Below the pieces are notes generated by a model that was given only the letters and a program-made list of their open reading frames with translations, did not search any database and was not told the DNA's origin. Below, one piece after another: positions 54,905-64,000 of a stretch of DNA of 64,000 nucleotides (positions are counted from its first letter, which is position 1; every line of letters begins with the position of its first letter). The position numbers and the translations under genes were made by a program. The DNA lies in contig NC_080570.1 in assembly GCF_030247185.1 (NCBI RefSeq), positions 1,798,001 to 1,862,000 on the forward strand, written 5' to 3'. The stretch is from Malaya genurostris. Its lineage: Eukaryota > Arthropoda > Insecta > Diptera > Culicidae.

Positions 54905-55141
54905 GGGAGCGGGTCATTTCGCCGAAAGTCGTTTCGCCGAATACCATTTCACCGAAGGTCGTTTCGCCAAATGGATCATTTGGCCGAATGGGTCATTTCT
55001 CCGAAAGGGTCATGTCTCCTGTAAAACTGATATGGCGCAGCCACATAACCGAAGCCAAGATAGCTCGGCGGGACAAAGCCGATTTTAAGACGATTTCAGG
55101 ATTCGGCGAAATGACCCTTTCGGCGAAATGACCCTGTTCCC
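54905..55141. mobile_element. MITE with GGGTCATTTCGCCGAAAG ends and 8-bp target duplication
   Basis: The left end GGGAGCGGGTCATTTCGCCG and the right end, read in reverse GGGAACAGGGTCATTTCGCC, are inverted repeats continued by tandem GTCGTTTCGCCGAA words. AATTCAAG lies directly outside both ends (54,897-54,904 and 55,142-55,149). 237 bp, no gene. An 8-bp duplication points to a hAT-type or related transposase. Confidence 0.85.
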
Positions 55142-55339
55142 AATTCAAGAGCTAAAATTTTTCACTAACTAGTATATTACTGTTTGTAGTCCACTTATAC
55201 AAAAATTGTTTGATACAAACATCCTACCGATGTGGGAATACTGCAGTATAATGAGTATTTTCGGTATATGAAGGAAAGTTGAGAAAACAGTGCTCCTCAA
55301 TTGCAGGACATTTTTGTATACATAAAATTGCTGTCGAAC

Positions 55340-56150
55340 GAGGGATGATTTATTTTAGACTTCTTTTTCATGAGGGATGTAATCAGTATCTCAAACATAT
55401 TGGTTTCCACGGTAGGTTTTTAAACTGGACACTACTTTCTAATCGTGCACCATTACCTCTGGTGTGCCACAAGGGAGTCACCTTGGACCTCTTCTGTTTT
55501 TGCTTTATATCAATGATGTTAATCTCTCGTTGAAGTGTTTCAAACTCTCTAAATTAACCTTCTGTGATCACATCGTTTCATCCATCCAAGCAACTTAGTT
55601 TTATCTTTCGTTTGACGACATCGTTTGAAAATGACCACTGCTTGAATGCATTGTACTCGAGTTCTCGGCAGCCTTTTTTTTTCATCCGATTTGCTTTAAG
55701 TCAGTGGCCATGGTGAGATCTATACAACCTTGTCTTCTTGGACAACTGGACATAAACATCAGGCACAGAACTCTTTTCTCGTCTATCAGTTTGCTTGCAA
55801 AAACTACGCCAAGAATGAGCCAACCTTTAGTATGACTCGCATATTTAACTGCTGTTGTAAAATAATTGATCTGTCCCGTATAAAACTTTTATTTATTGCT
55901 TTTTTTAAAACTTGACCTATTTTAATATGTATTATAAAACCATTGTAAGTATTTCTTTGTATTAGTGTAATGTTACAACTGTTGTGTATTTTAATCATGT
56001 ATTTTACTAGTTTTAAGTACTATCTTTTGGCTTGTGTTATATCTGTTGGTACAAGAGAAAAGAAGGTTTTGTGCCCGTTTGAGTGAGTACTCTAATTTGG
56101 TCAACTCCAGGGGGACTTTTTTCTGCTTCAATAAATGAATAAAATAATAT
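55340..56150 (+). pseudogene. CR1/Jockey-group non-LTR remnant with 3' end (copy 2)
   Basis: Plus-strand pieces give IGFHGRFLNWTLLSNR, then CHKGVTLDLF.CFCFISMM (the VPQGSHLGPLLFLLYINDV block, degraded), then after a deletion NYAKNEPTFSMTRIFNCCCK and KLLFIAFFKT before a stop. The 3' untranslated words AAGAAGGTTTTGTGCCCGTT, TCAACTCCAGGGGGACTTTT and CTGCTTCAATAAATGAATAA follow, a classic 3' end with a short A-rich tail. Confidence 0.75.
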
Positions 56151-56159
56151 AAATGAGTA

Positions 56160-56400
56160 TGTTAGTTAAATTTTTAAGTTGTAGTACCACTACTTCGAGA
56201 CCTCCCGGATCCGAACACGGAGGACCGTTACAACCAGAGTATGTGTAAAACCATGAAGACCTACAAATTTGAGCAAATCATGTGACAGGTTGAAATCGGT
56301 ATTTTTTTCTCACTTATCCTGTAGTTCCGGAACCGGCGGTCAGATTCGGATGAAATTCAATCATCTGGGAATATGACAAAAGTATGGAGTGAGTATTTTT
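56160..56400. repeat. R1 repeat trace
   Basis: CTGTAGTTCCGGAACCGGCG and GTCAGATTCGGATGAAATTC near 56,321-56,360 are R1 words; the rest shows nothing recognisable. Confidence 0.5.
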
Positions 56401-59400
56401 GTCAAATACAAATAGACAGACATTTTCCAATCTCGATGTTAAAATTTCGAACACTTCTACGAATAGATTAAAAAAAAATCGTTCAAAATATACTCGATCA
56501 TCGCTTTGATTTTTTTGTCTACACTTTCGATCTATTTTCACAGTCAAACTAAAATCTACGGAGTTCACTTTGTAACAATCTGGCAGCACTGGTTCCGAGC
56601 CGACAGCAAAGTTTCAGTTCTGATTCGATACGTTCGTTGGTTTGCTTCGGTAACCCGTTCAAATTTCTTTTTGGCTTCATTGTTGCTACTTGCTCACATA
56701 AAAATAATCTTTACTGTGCACAATGTGCCCTGTCCCCTGTCCCTCCCAGACCTTCCTTCCTACTAATAGCTTCTTCAACGGCTGAAGTTTGCTCAAGTCT
56801 CAAGGTGCGGTTGGTTGAAGACGGAATGTCGAAGGGACGAGGGGGGATCGGTGACTGACTCCGGAGCAAAATAATGTTCGATAGCAATTTTTTTTTGCTC
56901 GTTCTCTGCTGCCGAATCCAATCCCCACGTTTGTGTGTTGAACTCAATTGGTATATACTATTGTGTATCCGCTTCTTTGATTCCCCTTTCCGATCTCCGC
57001 ACTCCGAACCGAACAGGAGTCTCGTTAGTCAATGCCGGGAATTATCGGGGAACAGAACAGGAAACGCAACAGTGAAGAACGAACCAAACCCAAGAAAGAG
57101 CATTTGCAGCGGAAGGAAGTTTCCACGATGAACGACTCGAATAAATTGAATTTAAGTGTAGCAACCTACGATGCCATTTTTCCCAATCGTTTCGTTGTTG
57201 CGTTGCTACTACTCTTCTCCAACAGACGAACGACGAAATCGAAGCAACCTTTGCCAGCGGCTATTGCCGAGCAACAGGGGCGCAGCAGTTCGTCGAGTCG
57301 AGCAGACAGACACAGAGATTGAGCGCTTGTTGGAAGGTGTTTCGGTGATGCCATATTTTCCAATTGTCAGACTTGAAAGCTTACGACTGCTTACCGCTTC
57401 TTTCCCCCGTTCCTTCTTCTATCGGGGAATTTCTTTCAAACTTAAAGTGATTTCCGTTACCGAAGTGGATAAATTTCCCCTTCTCTTCTTGCATTGTGAA
57501 ATATATCCGCACGATTCTTGGCACGTCGGGCGCAATTAAAATAATTTACTTTCACAGTACTTGGACTCCGAGTAACTTCGAAGCTCGTATCAAATTACTT
57601 AATCACAAGAACAAGAAAACTCAATTTTTTTTTTCGAAAAACATCTTCTTTCCCAACTCGGTGGTAGTCAATTTGCTTGCCAATAAAATAACCCGATAGC
57701 ACTTGGCAAACGTAAAAAAAAAACAAATCGTCCCTTCGGCCATTCCAATCACCTTTGCACCCTATTCCAATCAATTGTGATTCTGACACTCCCGAACTCC
57801 GGCGTGAAGTTCGGTCGCTGAGGAAGCGAAGCCATAGAAAAAGTAGTAGCAGTCACACACAGAGAGTCACCCGAAACAGCGCAATAACAAAACAAAAAAC
57901 AAAAAACTGAACGAGCTTGAATCGTTTTGAAATTGGATTTGTTCATGACTTTTGGCAATTTTGCCTCGTGTGTTTCGAGTTTAAGGGGCAGTTTAGCGCC
58001 TTCCGCCTTCTGGTTGAAAGCGTGCAGCGAGTGTGTCAGTTATTTTTTTTTTGTTTTTTAGAAAAATAACAGCCGAAATTTATTATCAACCATTGTTGGG
58101 AGTAATAATGGCGTACAACTTATGGTGCCTACCAACAGAGGGCACGCTAAGCAACCCGAAAAAAAAACCGAACAAAAACGACACACCGAAGTAGGCGAGG
58201 GAAACCGAAGCCGAGCGTCGTGTCGTTTGTCGAGTTCATGTGTATGTAATGTTGCCAAATTATGCCCCGCCGATAGGTTCAATTCGCCTTCGCACTCGGA
58301 TCGCCCGATGAGCCGTGAGAGGTTGTCTATGAATAATTTATAAACTTAGACGTTTGATCCCTTCTCGCGCGCTCAAAAAAGTTTCTAGCGCTTCTAGCTG
58401 CCAACAACAACGGGGAGGGAAAAAGAAAAACAACAGCTCGCTGGAGAATGAAATAAAAATATCCATTATGAATTTGCTTTGAAATTGGATATTTATCGTT
58501 ATCATTATACCGAACATTGATAATGTAATTGAAACAGATAAATTGTTCGAAAACTTGTATTCGAGCTTGTATCGAATCACAGTAGGCGTCGAGCTTAGTA
58601 CGAGTGGAGTTTGATGCACAGTGGGCCAATGACAGTCATTATGTGGCCATTCAATTTACTGGCTGTCGTTGGCAGGCAGCTGACAAGTGAAGGCGGAGGA
58701 GAAAAAGTTTTAATTAAAGCTCACAAGTAAACTAAGTTCATGCGTTTTGGGTGAAGCAAGAAGACGGTGACAGGGGCGGTGGCACAGAGGGTCAGACATG
58801 TTGAAACCAGGTTCGGCTATTGCGAGCCCAAGCGTCAAACGCACTGTCATCAATTATATGCCCCGGAACGATGGGGAAAATATGGGAACAAGTGCTTGAC
58901 AGCTCCGTAATGGGACAGAACGAATGAACCGGTCACCAGAGTTAATGAAAGTGCTTTCCGAGTTTGGATGATTTGTTGTTGTAATGGACAGGAAAGGTGT
59001 TGATAAGTGACGCTGAATGATGGAATAGTATTTTGTGGTAATGGAATGAAGTTGTTTGCAGTTAACACTCAATAATGTCAATGTTAATGAATTGAGGATT
59101 GAGTGGCCGTTCACAGTTCAGGAGGGTCCGAACATAGAAACTATCAAATTCAATTACGCGGAGGCATTTGCGTCGTTTCGGGGGAGGGTTGCAATTAGAG
59201 AGGTTTTCGAAAAAGAAAAAAAAACAGTGAAGCTGCTATTATATAATTGCAGATTTACGGAGTACGATGTCATCATCGAAAAGAGTTTCAAAACTACCCA
59301 GCTCATTACTCATTAAACTAGTAAAACAATGATTACAAAATAGGTAAATAATTTTAAAAATAGTTCAATAGAATCTGTACTAAGACGCTTTCAAAGCATA

Positions 59401-59444
59401 CTAATAAAAAGGTCCCGAAAAAACTATAGACATAAATTCGTTTT
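56401..59444. other. Unique-looking island
   Basis: About 3 kb of higher GC without transposon signatures. Open frames of up to 122 codons overlap on both strands and show no motifs. The frame 59,056-59,316 (86 codons, NYAEAFASFRGRVAIREVFE) has a somewhat protein-like composition but no splice context or family. Confidence 0.4.
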
Positions 59445-59660
59445 TTGATGATCAGTTTGCTAAAAAAGTTCTTATTTAGCAAGCGATTGCAAAAAGATGC
59501 GGACAAAAAATTGAATTTGACCTAACATAAGATCTGAAAGAAAAAATTTACAGGGTTGTAAATTTGATTCGCTCGAGGACAATTCCATTAATGAAGCAAT
59601 TCTAAGGTTCATAAAATAAATACAAACATGAAGATGGTGGTGGATGCACCCAATCAAAAA
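59445..59660 (+). pseudogene. Possible DD37E-type transposase trace
   Basis: In one plus frame FAKKVLI.QAI.KRCGQKIE (about 59,456-59,515) resembles FGKKAVVWQAICSCGKIS of the transposase at 17.7 kb. Nothing further downstream supports it firmly, so this is tentative. Confidence 0.3.
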
Positions 59661-60349
59661 ATTGAATACTTATTCCAGTTTAAGCGCATAGATTGTTTGC
59701 GGAAGAGAAAATGGATTTTATTTTGACCCTTTTCTAAACATTTTTATATGGCAAGGTACTTGAAAAATATTCTATCAAAGGTAAATAAAGATAAGGATAG
59801 TTTACACTATCAAATACAAATAAAAAGAAGATAGTGTTTTAGCCACATCTAATGCAAAAAAGTATCTATGATTGTATTCATATTACAGCTTTGTACTGAA
59901 TCCATTTGCAAGCCACCGTTCCGATTGTAAATTGAGATTCCAGTGCGGACACAACCACGTCGACAAATCAATCCATTTTTAAGCGTACTATATTGAAGTA
60001 ATGCTTTCAAATGAAGTTAAATGTGGAAAATCTATCAACAAATAACCGAGATTCAAACGCTTCACAACGGACCTGCTAGTTACCGGAAATCAAAATAAAA
60101 AGCTAATTGGTATTCAATATACTCAAGCATACACGGTCGGCAGCAGACGAAAAACGACACCGCAATCGGTGCAAAATCGACTATCCAGCGAGCCAATGGA
60201 TATAACTTTCAGTTTTGTCATCTACTCGCTCCACAGTCAAACTACTTGCCTCGCTCACAGTCAAGTGTGTGTGTGGTTTGGTTTGATGTGTTTGGGCACA
60301 TTCTCACTGAGGTCTCTTTTTGTGTAACTTCGAAGATCCACGTAGAAAA
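59661..60349. other. Unrecognised AT-rich DNA
   Basis: No gene or repeat seen, apart from a GTGTGTGTG run at 60,265-60,275. Confidence 0.4.
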
Positions 60350-60720
60350 AATTCAGAACTAAAGAATAAAATTGCATGAAACGTCCAGATCAAGTGTAAG
60401 CTTAAAAAAAATTTGTTTGTGAAAATCGACTTAGGAACTGAAAATTTCGACCTAAAAATCGATTTTTTTATATCGAATGTCTTAGAAACGCATGAGTCGT
60501 CCAGGTCTGGTGTAATTCAAACTTTTTTTTTAATCGAAAAAGAGTTGACAAAAAAAATTCGGGATAACACCAGATCTCGATGTTTCATGCATTCCCAAGA
60601 CAAAACAAGAGAACCACGTAACTTGGGAGATCCGCGTAAAAAAACGCGTAACTTCGGAAATTCGCGTAAAAAAAATCGCGTAACTTCGAAAATACGTGTA
60701 AAAAAGCCGCGTGTATTTAC
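60350..60720. repeat. Repeat with GCATGAAACGTCGAGATCT words and a 30-bp tandem array
   Basis: GCATGAAACGTCCAGATC (60,374), GCATGAGTCGTCCAGGTCTG (60,490) and, inverted, CAGATCTCGATGTTTCATGC (60,571-60,590) are related to words in copies A and B (11,398-11,416, 11,470-11,490, 17,275-17,292, 20,410-20,432). At 60,614-60,706 three units of about 30 bp (CGCGTAACTTCGGAAATTCG, CGCGTAAAAAAA) follow in tandem. Confidence 0.75.
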
Positions 60721-60823
60721 AGATTCCTTTCTGTGGTATAGCTCGTTCTGTCAAGAATGGTCGAGGGTGACATCATTATGGCAAGCTGTGCTTGGCTCGT
60801 GAAAACATAGGTCAATTCAAACC

Positions 60824-60889
60824 AATTTTTCAATTGTATACTACTATTGGAATTGGAATTTTTCAATTGTATACTACTATTGGAATTCG
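60824..60889 (+). repeat. 33-bp tandem duplication
   Basis: TTTTTCAATTGTATACTACT and ATTGGAATT occur twice in a row with no difference seen, so the duplication is recent. Confidence 0.9.
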
Positions 60890-61450
60890 TAAACAATGTT
60901 GCCTCATACGTTTAAGTAAAATATTTCCGTATCGATTGGCAGGCAAACTATTTAAATCCATCAACAAATGACGGAGTTGTAAGCGTTCCAAATCATGACA
61001 GAAAAAGGTTACGCGACTAATATTCCAATTTTTATTTGACACCCGGCCCCGCATAGTGAAGAGTTAGGCCTCGGAAATCTTCCAAATTTCATCGTAGAAG
61101 ACACTAATAAGCTGCCTTTGAAACAGATTGCAGGTATCAACAAGATTGGATGGTTTATTTATTTATTTGATTGGCGAATAAATCAAGCTGTGGTTGTAAA
61201 AATATTGTCTCTTCTTGAGATTTAACCTGATAATATAGCCTGGCATCAGTTTAAAGCATTTTAGTGGAAAATTGAGATCGTTGAGGTTTAGTAAAAATAT
61301 GAATGGTCCCAAATGACTGCCCTGGGGTACTCCAGAACTAACGGCGAAGGTGTCGCCGTGCAGTCTTCAATTTTCACAGACATTTTAAGACCAGTTAAAA
61401 TATGAATGAAGCCGATGTAGAAAAGATCCATGGAAACCTAAGCCTATCTA
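60880..61450 (-). pseudogene. Decayed CR1/Jockey-group reverse transcriptase (copy 3)
   Basis: Minus-strand pieces: about 61,350-61,230 gives FAVSSGVPQGSHLGPFIFLL and NLNDLNFPLKCFKLM, the RT palm blocks. About 61,045-60,900 gives ISRVTFFCHDLERLQLRHLL and MDLNSLPANRYGNIL, the region near the C-terminus. The catalytic FADD is lost (deletion after KCFKLM) and several stops intervene. Confidence 0.75.
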
Positions 61451-61554
61451 GCTTGTTCATCCAGTAATGGAAAAAATCTTTACCTCATGAATTCATTCCA
61501 ATAGAGTAAGAAATTCCTCAAAAGTTATGATTTGTATTCCTTAACTCATAATTC

Positions 61555-61640
61555 ATGCAGAAGGAAAAGCACGCGGGAGTGGATTGTTAGCTAGTCCTTC
61601 TCCTGTAGGCACAAAACCTCATCATTTTTTCAAGTACCTC
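61555..61640 (-). mobile_element. 3' end of another CR1/Jockey-group copy
   Basis: Read in reverse, GATGAGGTTTTGTGCCTACA and GGAGAAGGACTAGCTAACA resemble the 3' untranslated words of the copies at 56.05 kb and 5.6 kb. It probably belongs with the RT fragment at 62,570-62,800, the intervening part being R2/R1 repeat. Confidence 0.55.
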
Positions 61641-61664
61641 AACTGTTGGTAATGTTTTAATTCC

Positions 61665-62290
61665 TGTTTAAATTCACCTAGTGGTGTAACTATGCCTTTC
61701 TTATATTACTCATACCATCATAAATATTACTGTGGAGTTCTAAACATCAACTGGTCATTGAATAGAAACAGGAAAGTTTGTTCGAACGTAATCTAACAAA
61801 GTCTAAGAAACGCAAACATTCTATAGTTCCGGAACGGGAAGTATTATTTCGTACGAATTCAGAGATTCTGTATGAGACCGTTAGAATTCCCATTTGAATC
61901 TATAAGTTTGAGAAAATCGATTTGGCTATCTTGAAGAAAAGCAAGGTAGATCCTTTTTGCAGTTTCTAACCACTACCTAATTACGAGGACCGGAATAGTT
62001 GGTTCGTATGACCAGCAACAAAAATGATATACAAATTGGACCTGTTTTGAACCTGGAGAAGCTCTTCAATTCGACGCTTTAGGTGGCGCTAAAAATTTTT
62101 TTACGCTCAACCCAGTAGTTCCGGAACCGGAAGTCGAATTCAGATGAAATTCAGGATTTTTGTTGGATTATAAGACCAACTACTTAAACCTAAGTTAATG
62201 AAAATCGACCGAACCATTTCGGAGAAAATAGTCTGAGTTTCATTCTGGAGTATTTAAACACTAGATTACGAAGTGCGAATTCGAACCAGT
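61665..62290 (+). repeat. Dispersed repeats R2 (copy 2) and R1
   Basis: 61,665-61,875 repeats 4,607-4,815 (CACCTAGTGGTGTAA, ATAAATATTACTGTGGAGTT). R1 words follow: GTAGTTCCGGAACCGGAAGT at 62,111 and ATGAAAATCGACCGAACCAT near 62,198. Confidence 0.75.
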
Positions 62291-62569
62291 GAGTAATTTT
62301 TTTTTGTGACACGAAATATGAGGATTTGAGGCTTAGGAAATTATATATTCAATTTGATTTTTTTAAAATTCGGCTTGGTAACTAAGATTATTCGTTTCAA
62401 AGAAATCTTCAACAAAGGATTCTCACTTCAGAACTATTTGCGATAGATTAAAATCATACGAAATCAATGAACGCTCGCGAGCAAATGACACAACTGAGAA
62501 TTTTGGTGTTCATATTGCACTACATCGCGAATGCATCCGACTGTGTTGGTAAGAAGCGAGTGTCTTTTG
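62291..62569. other. Unrecognised stretch
   Basis: No repeat or gene seen. Confidence 0.35.
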
Positions 62570-62800
62570 GTCTAGTTTGAAATCATCGGCAAACGACAGC
62601 TTCCGACACTTTACAGAAAAGTTAATAGATCATTGAGATAGAGTAAAAATATAAACGGTCCTAGATGGCTGCCTTGAGAAGCAACTTTGGCAATGCTCGA
62701 CACCCGATCAAGTCAGAGTTTGAGTAGATAATGGTTTAGTTACTAACAATTATGAACTCCATAAATCCATTCCATAATGTCAAAATTTCACATCAGATGA
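62570..62800 (-). pseudogene. Decayed CR1/Jockey-group reverse transcriptase (copy 4)
   Basis: Minus-strand reading gives QPSRTVYIFTLSQ for the degraded GSHLGPFIFLLYLND block and, after a frame change, NFSVKCRKLSFADDFKL. The catalytic FADD motif is kept here, the only one of the four copies that does. Stops and a frameshift make it inactive. Confidence 0.7.
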
Positions 62801-64000
62801 AAAGATATTTTTGTTAACAAAGTTAATTGAAATGATTTTGTTTTAATATTCCTATTTACATAAGTTTGTTTAGTTTTTGTCAGTACTATTTTACCATTCG
62901 AACCCATCATCATTGATCCGTAATCAGTAATGAATGAGTATTTAAACAATTTGACCTATTCTTCTCCGGAAAGCACAAACTGCATTCCGAAGGACCGGGT
63001 TCTGTGTTTCCGGCTTTCCCGAACGCCAGCAAATAACTAATGACAACCTTCGGAATGCCAACAGCGAACGCCCATTTGGACGCCATCGTCGTTATCTGCA
63101 AATCGCTGGAGCTCACCAAAACCCTTCTTCTGATTCCAAACTCACAGAAGCAGTGTGTCACAGAAGCAGTGTCCTACTGCGACGATTGCCTTTGGATGAC
63201 ATTGGGCCAAGTAAATAACGCCAAAAATCCGGTCCCAATGTAGGTCTTTTATTACACTCCAGAGTGCAGTCTAAGTACATCCCTTGGATCCGTTCGGTCG
63301 TCCGTTGTTGTTTGGCCAGTGTCGCAAAACTCGGAAGGCCCATGAGGTGCATGAGTAGACGGCGGTCGCCAATAACGCGTCTCGCTGGCTGCACAAAAGC
63401 GACGGTCCGGTGGGATTCGGATGGTATTATTTTTTTTTACGGTCGGTCGCGGAAGATGTCTCTGGTAAAAGACGGCCCCCCATCCTTCTCTCTCGCTGTC
63501 TTTGTCTCTCTGTAGCTTTTTATTTGCACTAATAGTACAAGTCCGGACTACGGTTCGTTCGGACTAGGATTTTGGATTTCCATCCTGCGGCATCGGCACA
63601 GAAGGAATGAAAACTGGCTCTTCAAGGATCTATTATCGGGATCGTAATTTATGGACACAGCTTCTAGGAGTAGGAATTTTATATTCCGCTATTTGTTTTG
63701 CCTCTCTGTTAATGGTTTTGCACCGCAGAAGGTCGATGGCGGCTGGTTTCCCAAGGAGCTCTTTAACCGGAAGGGTACGAGACTGTGTGTTGTTTGCGTT
63801 GTGTTTCGAAACACAAAGCGTCGGCTGTTGGCGGAAAAGTGTTGAAGCAAGATTTTACATTCCGAAACCCCCTGGAGTGGGGGAAATGACTGCGGCAGAC
63901 TACCACTAGTAGTAGCAACAAGCGCACACTCGGGAAGGGGATGTCGATTGGTCTACTCCATTGAATTCTTTGGATCCTTTTTTTCAAATCATCTTATCTG
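62801..64000. other. Unique-looking island at the window end
   Basis: GC rises from about 62,930. Open frames at 63,040-63,243 (+) and 62,910-63,161 (-) overlap; neither has a recognised domain. Poly-T and CT runs and CGG-rich words are present. The island continues past the window edge. Confidence 0.4.

Noticed and set aside
59056..59316. 86-codon frame as a small gene
   Set aside because: No start context, promoter or homology recognised; includes a poly-A-derived Lys run.
63040..63243. Frame MTTFGMPTANAHLDAIVVIC... as a coding exon
   Set aside because: Composition is acceptable, but an overlapping minus-strand frame is equally long, it contains a small internal duplication, and no family or firm splice sites were found.
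1..64000. rRNA genes, bacterial or viral genes, endosymbiont insertions
   Set aside because: No recognisable rRNA blocks, no long intronless host or viral frames, and no shift in composition that would suggest foreign DNA.

Overview
This is eukaryotic, insect-type DNA: AT-rich, intron-sized open frames only, no operons or ribosome-binding-site-led genes, and crowded with decayed transposable elements. The transposon mix suggests a mosquito (Culicidae, probably culicine). It includes Tc1/mariner elements of the DD37E type, an irritans-type mariner with perfect ends, a Mos1-like remnant, CR1/Jockey and RNase-H-bearing non-LTR retrotransposons, and short 8-bp-TSD elements. It also has a dispersed repeat carrying TTTGTGAAAATCGG and CCGGAACCGGAAG. 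I recalled those families from memory and ran no database search.

Layout. 1-7.2 kb: (TTATA)n arrays, then a patchwork of dispersed repeats, a gag-like zinc-knuckle fragment, a hAT-like MITE and a decayed reverse transcriptase. 7.2-9.3 kb: unique-looking DNA with one candidate host exon on the minus strand. 9.3-20.6 kb: two inverted copies (A, +; B, -) of one decayed DD37-type transposon flank about 5.6 kb of unique DNA; a nearly whole DD37E transposon sits inside copy B. 21-25 kb: a three-copy 185-bp repeat, then unique DNA rich in triplet repeats. 25.2-30.4 kb: one 5.3-kb tandem-repeat block made of a degenerate 20-25-bp minisatellite, 2.2 kb of almost perfect (CTGCTA)n and 0.9 kb of (TTTTTG)n.

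30.4-34 kb: unique DNA with a candidate terminal exon. 34.1-36 kb: an RNase H non-LTR remnant with a Jockey-type element nested inside it, with a visible target-site duplication. 37-39.3 kb: dispersed repeats and small inverted-repeat elements. 39.4-41.8 kb: unique DNA. 41.8-47.1 kb: a Mos1-like remnant, repeats in direct copies, a second copy of the non-LTR 3' end, another degenerate minisatellite and the best-preserved transposon of the window, an irritans-type mariner with identical 29-bp ends and a TA duplication. 48.6-50.9 kb: unique DNA with a candidate first exon. 51-56.2 kb: mariner fragments, long hairpins, MITEs and a CR1/Jockey remnant. 56.4-59.4 kb: unique DNA. 59.4-62.8 kb: more DD37E and RT remnants. 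62.8-64 kb: unique DNA.

No complete host gene can be read here. The unique islands (7.2-9.3, 11.8-16.5, 21.5-25, 30.5-34, 39.4-41.8, 48.6-50.9, 56.4-59.4 and 62.8-64 kb) have higher GC, short triplet repeats and GAGA-type tracts. They are best seen as intergenic or intronic DNA of one or more genes whose coding exons mostly lie outside the window; three possible short exons are listed at low confidence. The transposons do not work together: they are layers of insertions of different ages, and their nesting order can be read in several places. No feature was confirmed by alignment software, and boundaries given for decayed copies are approximate.
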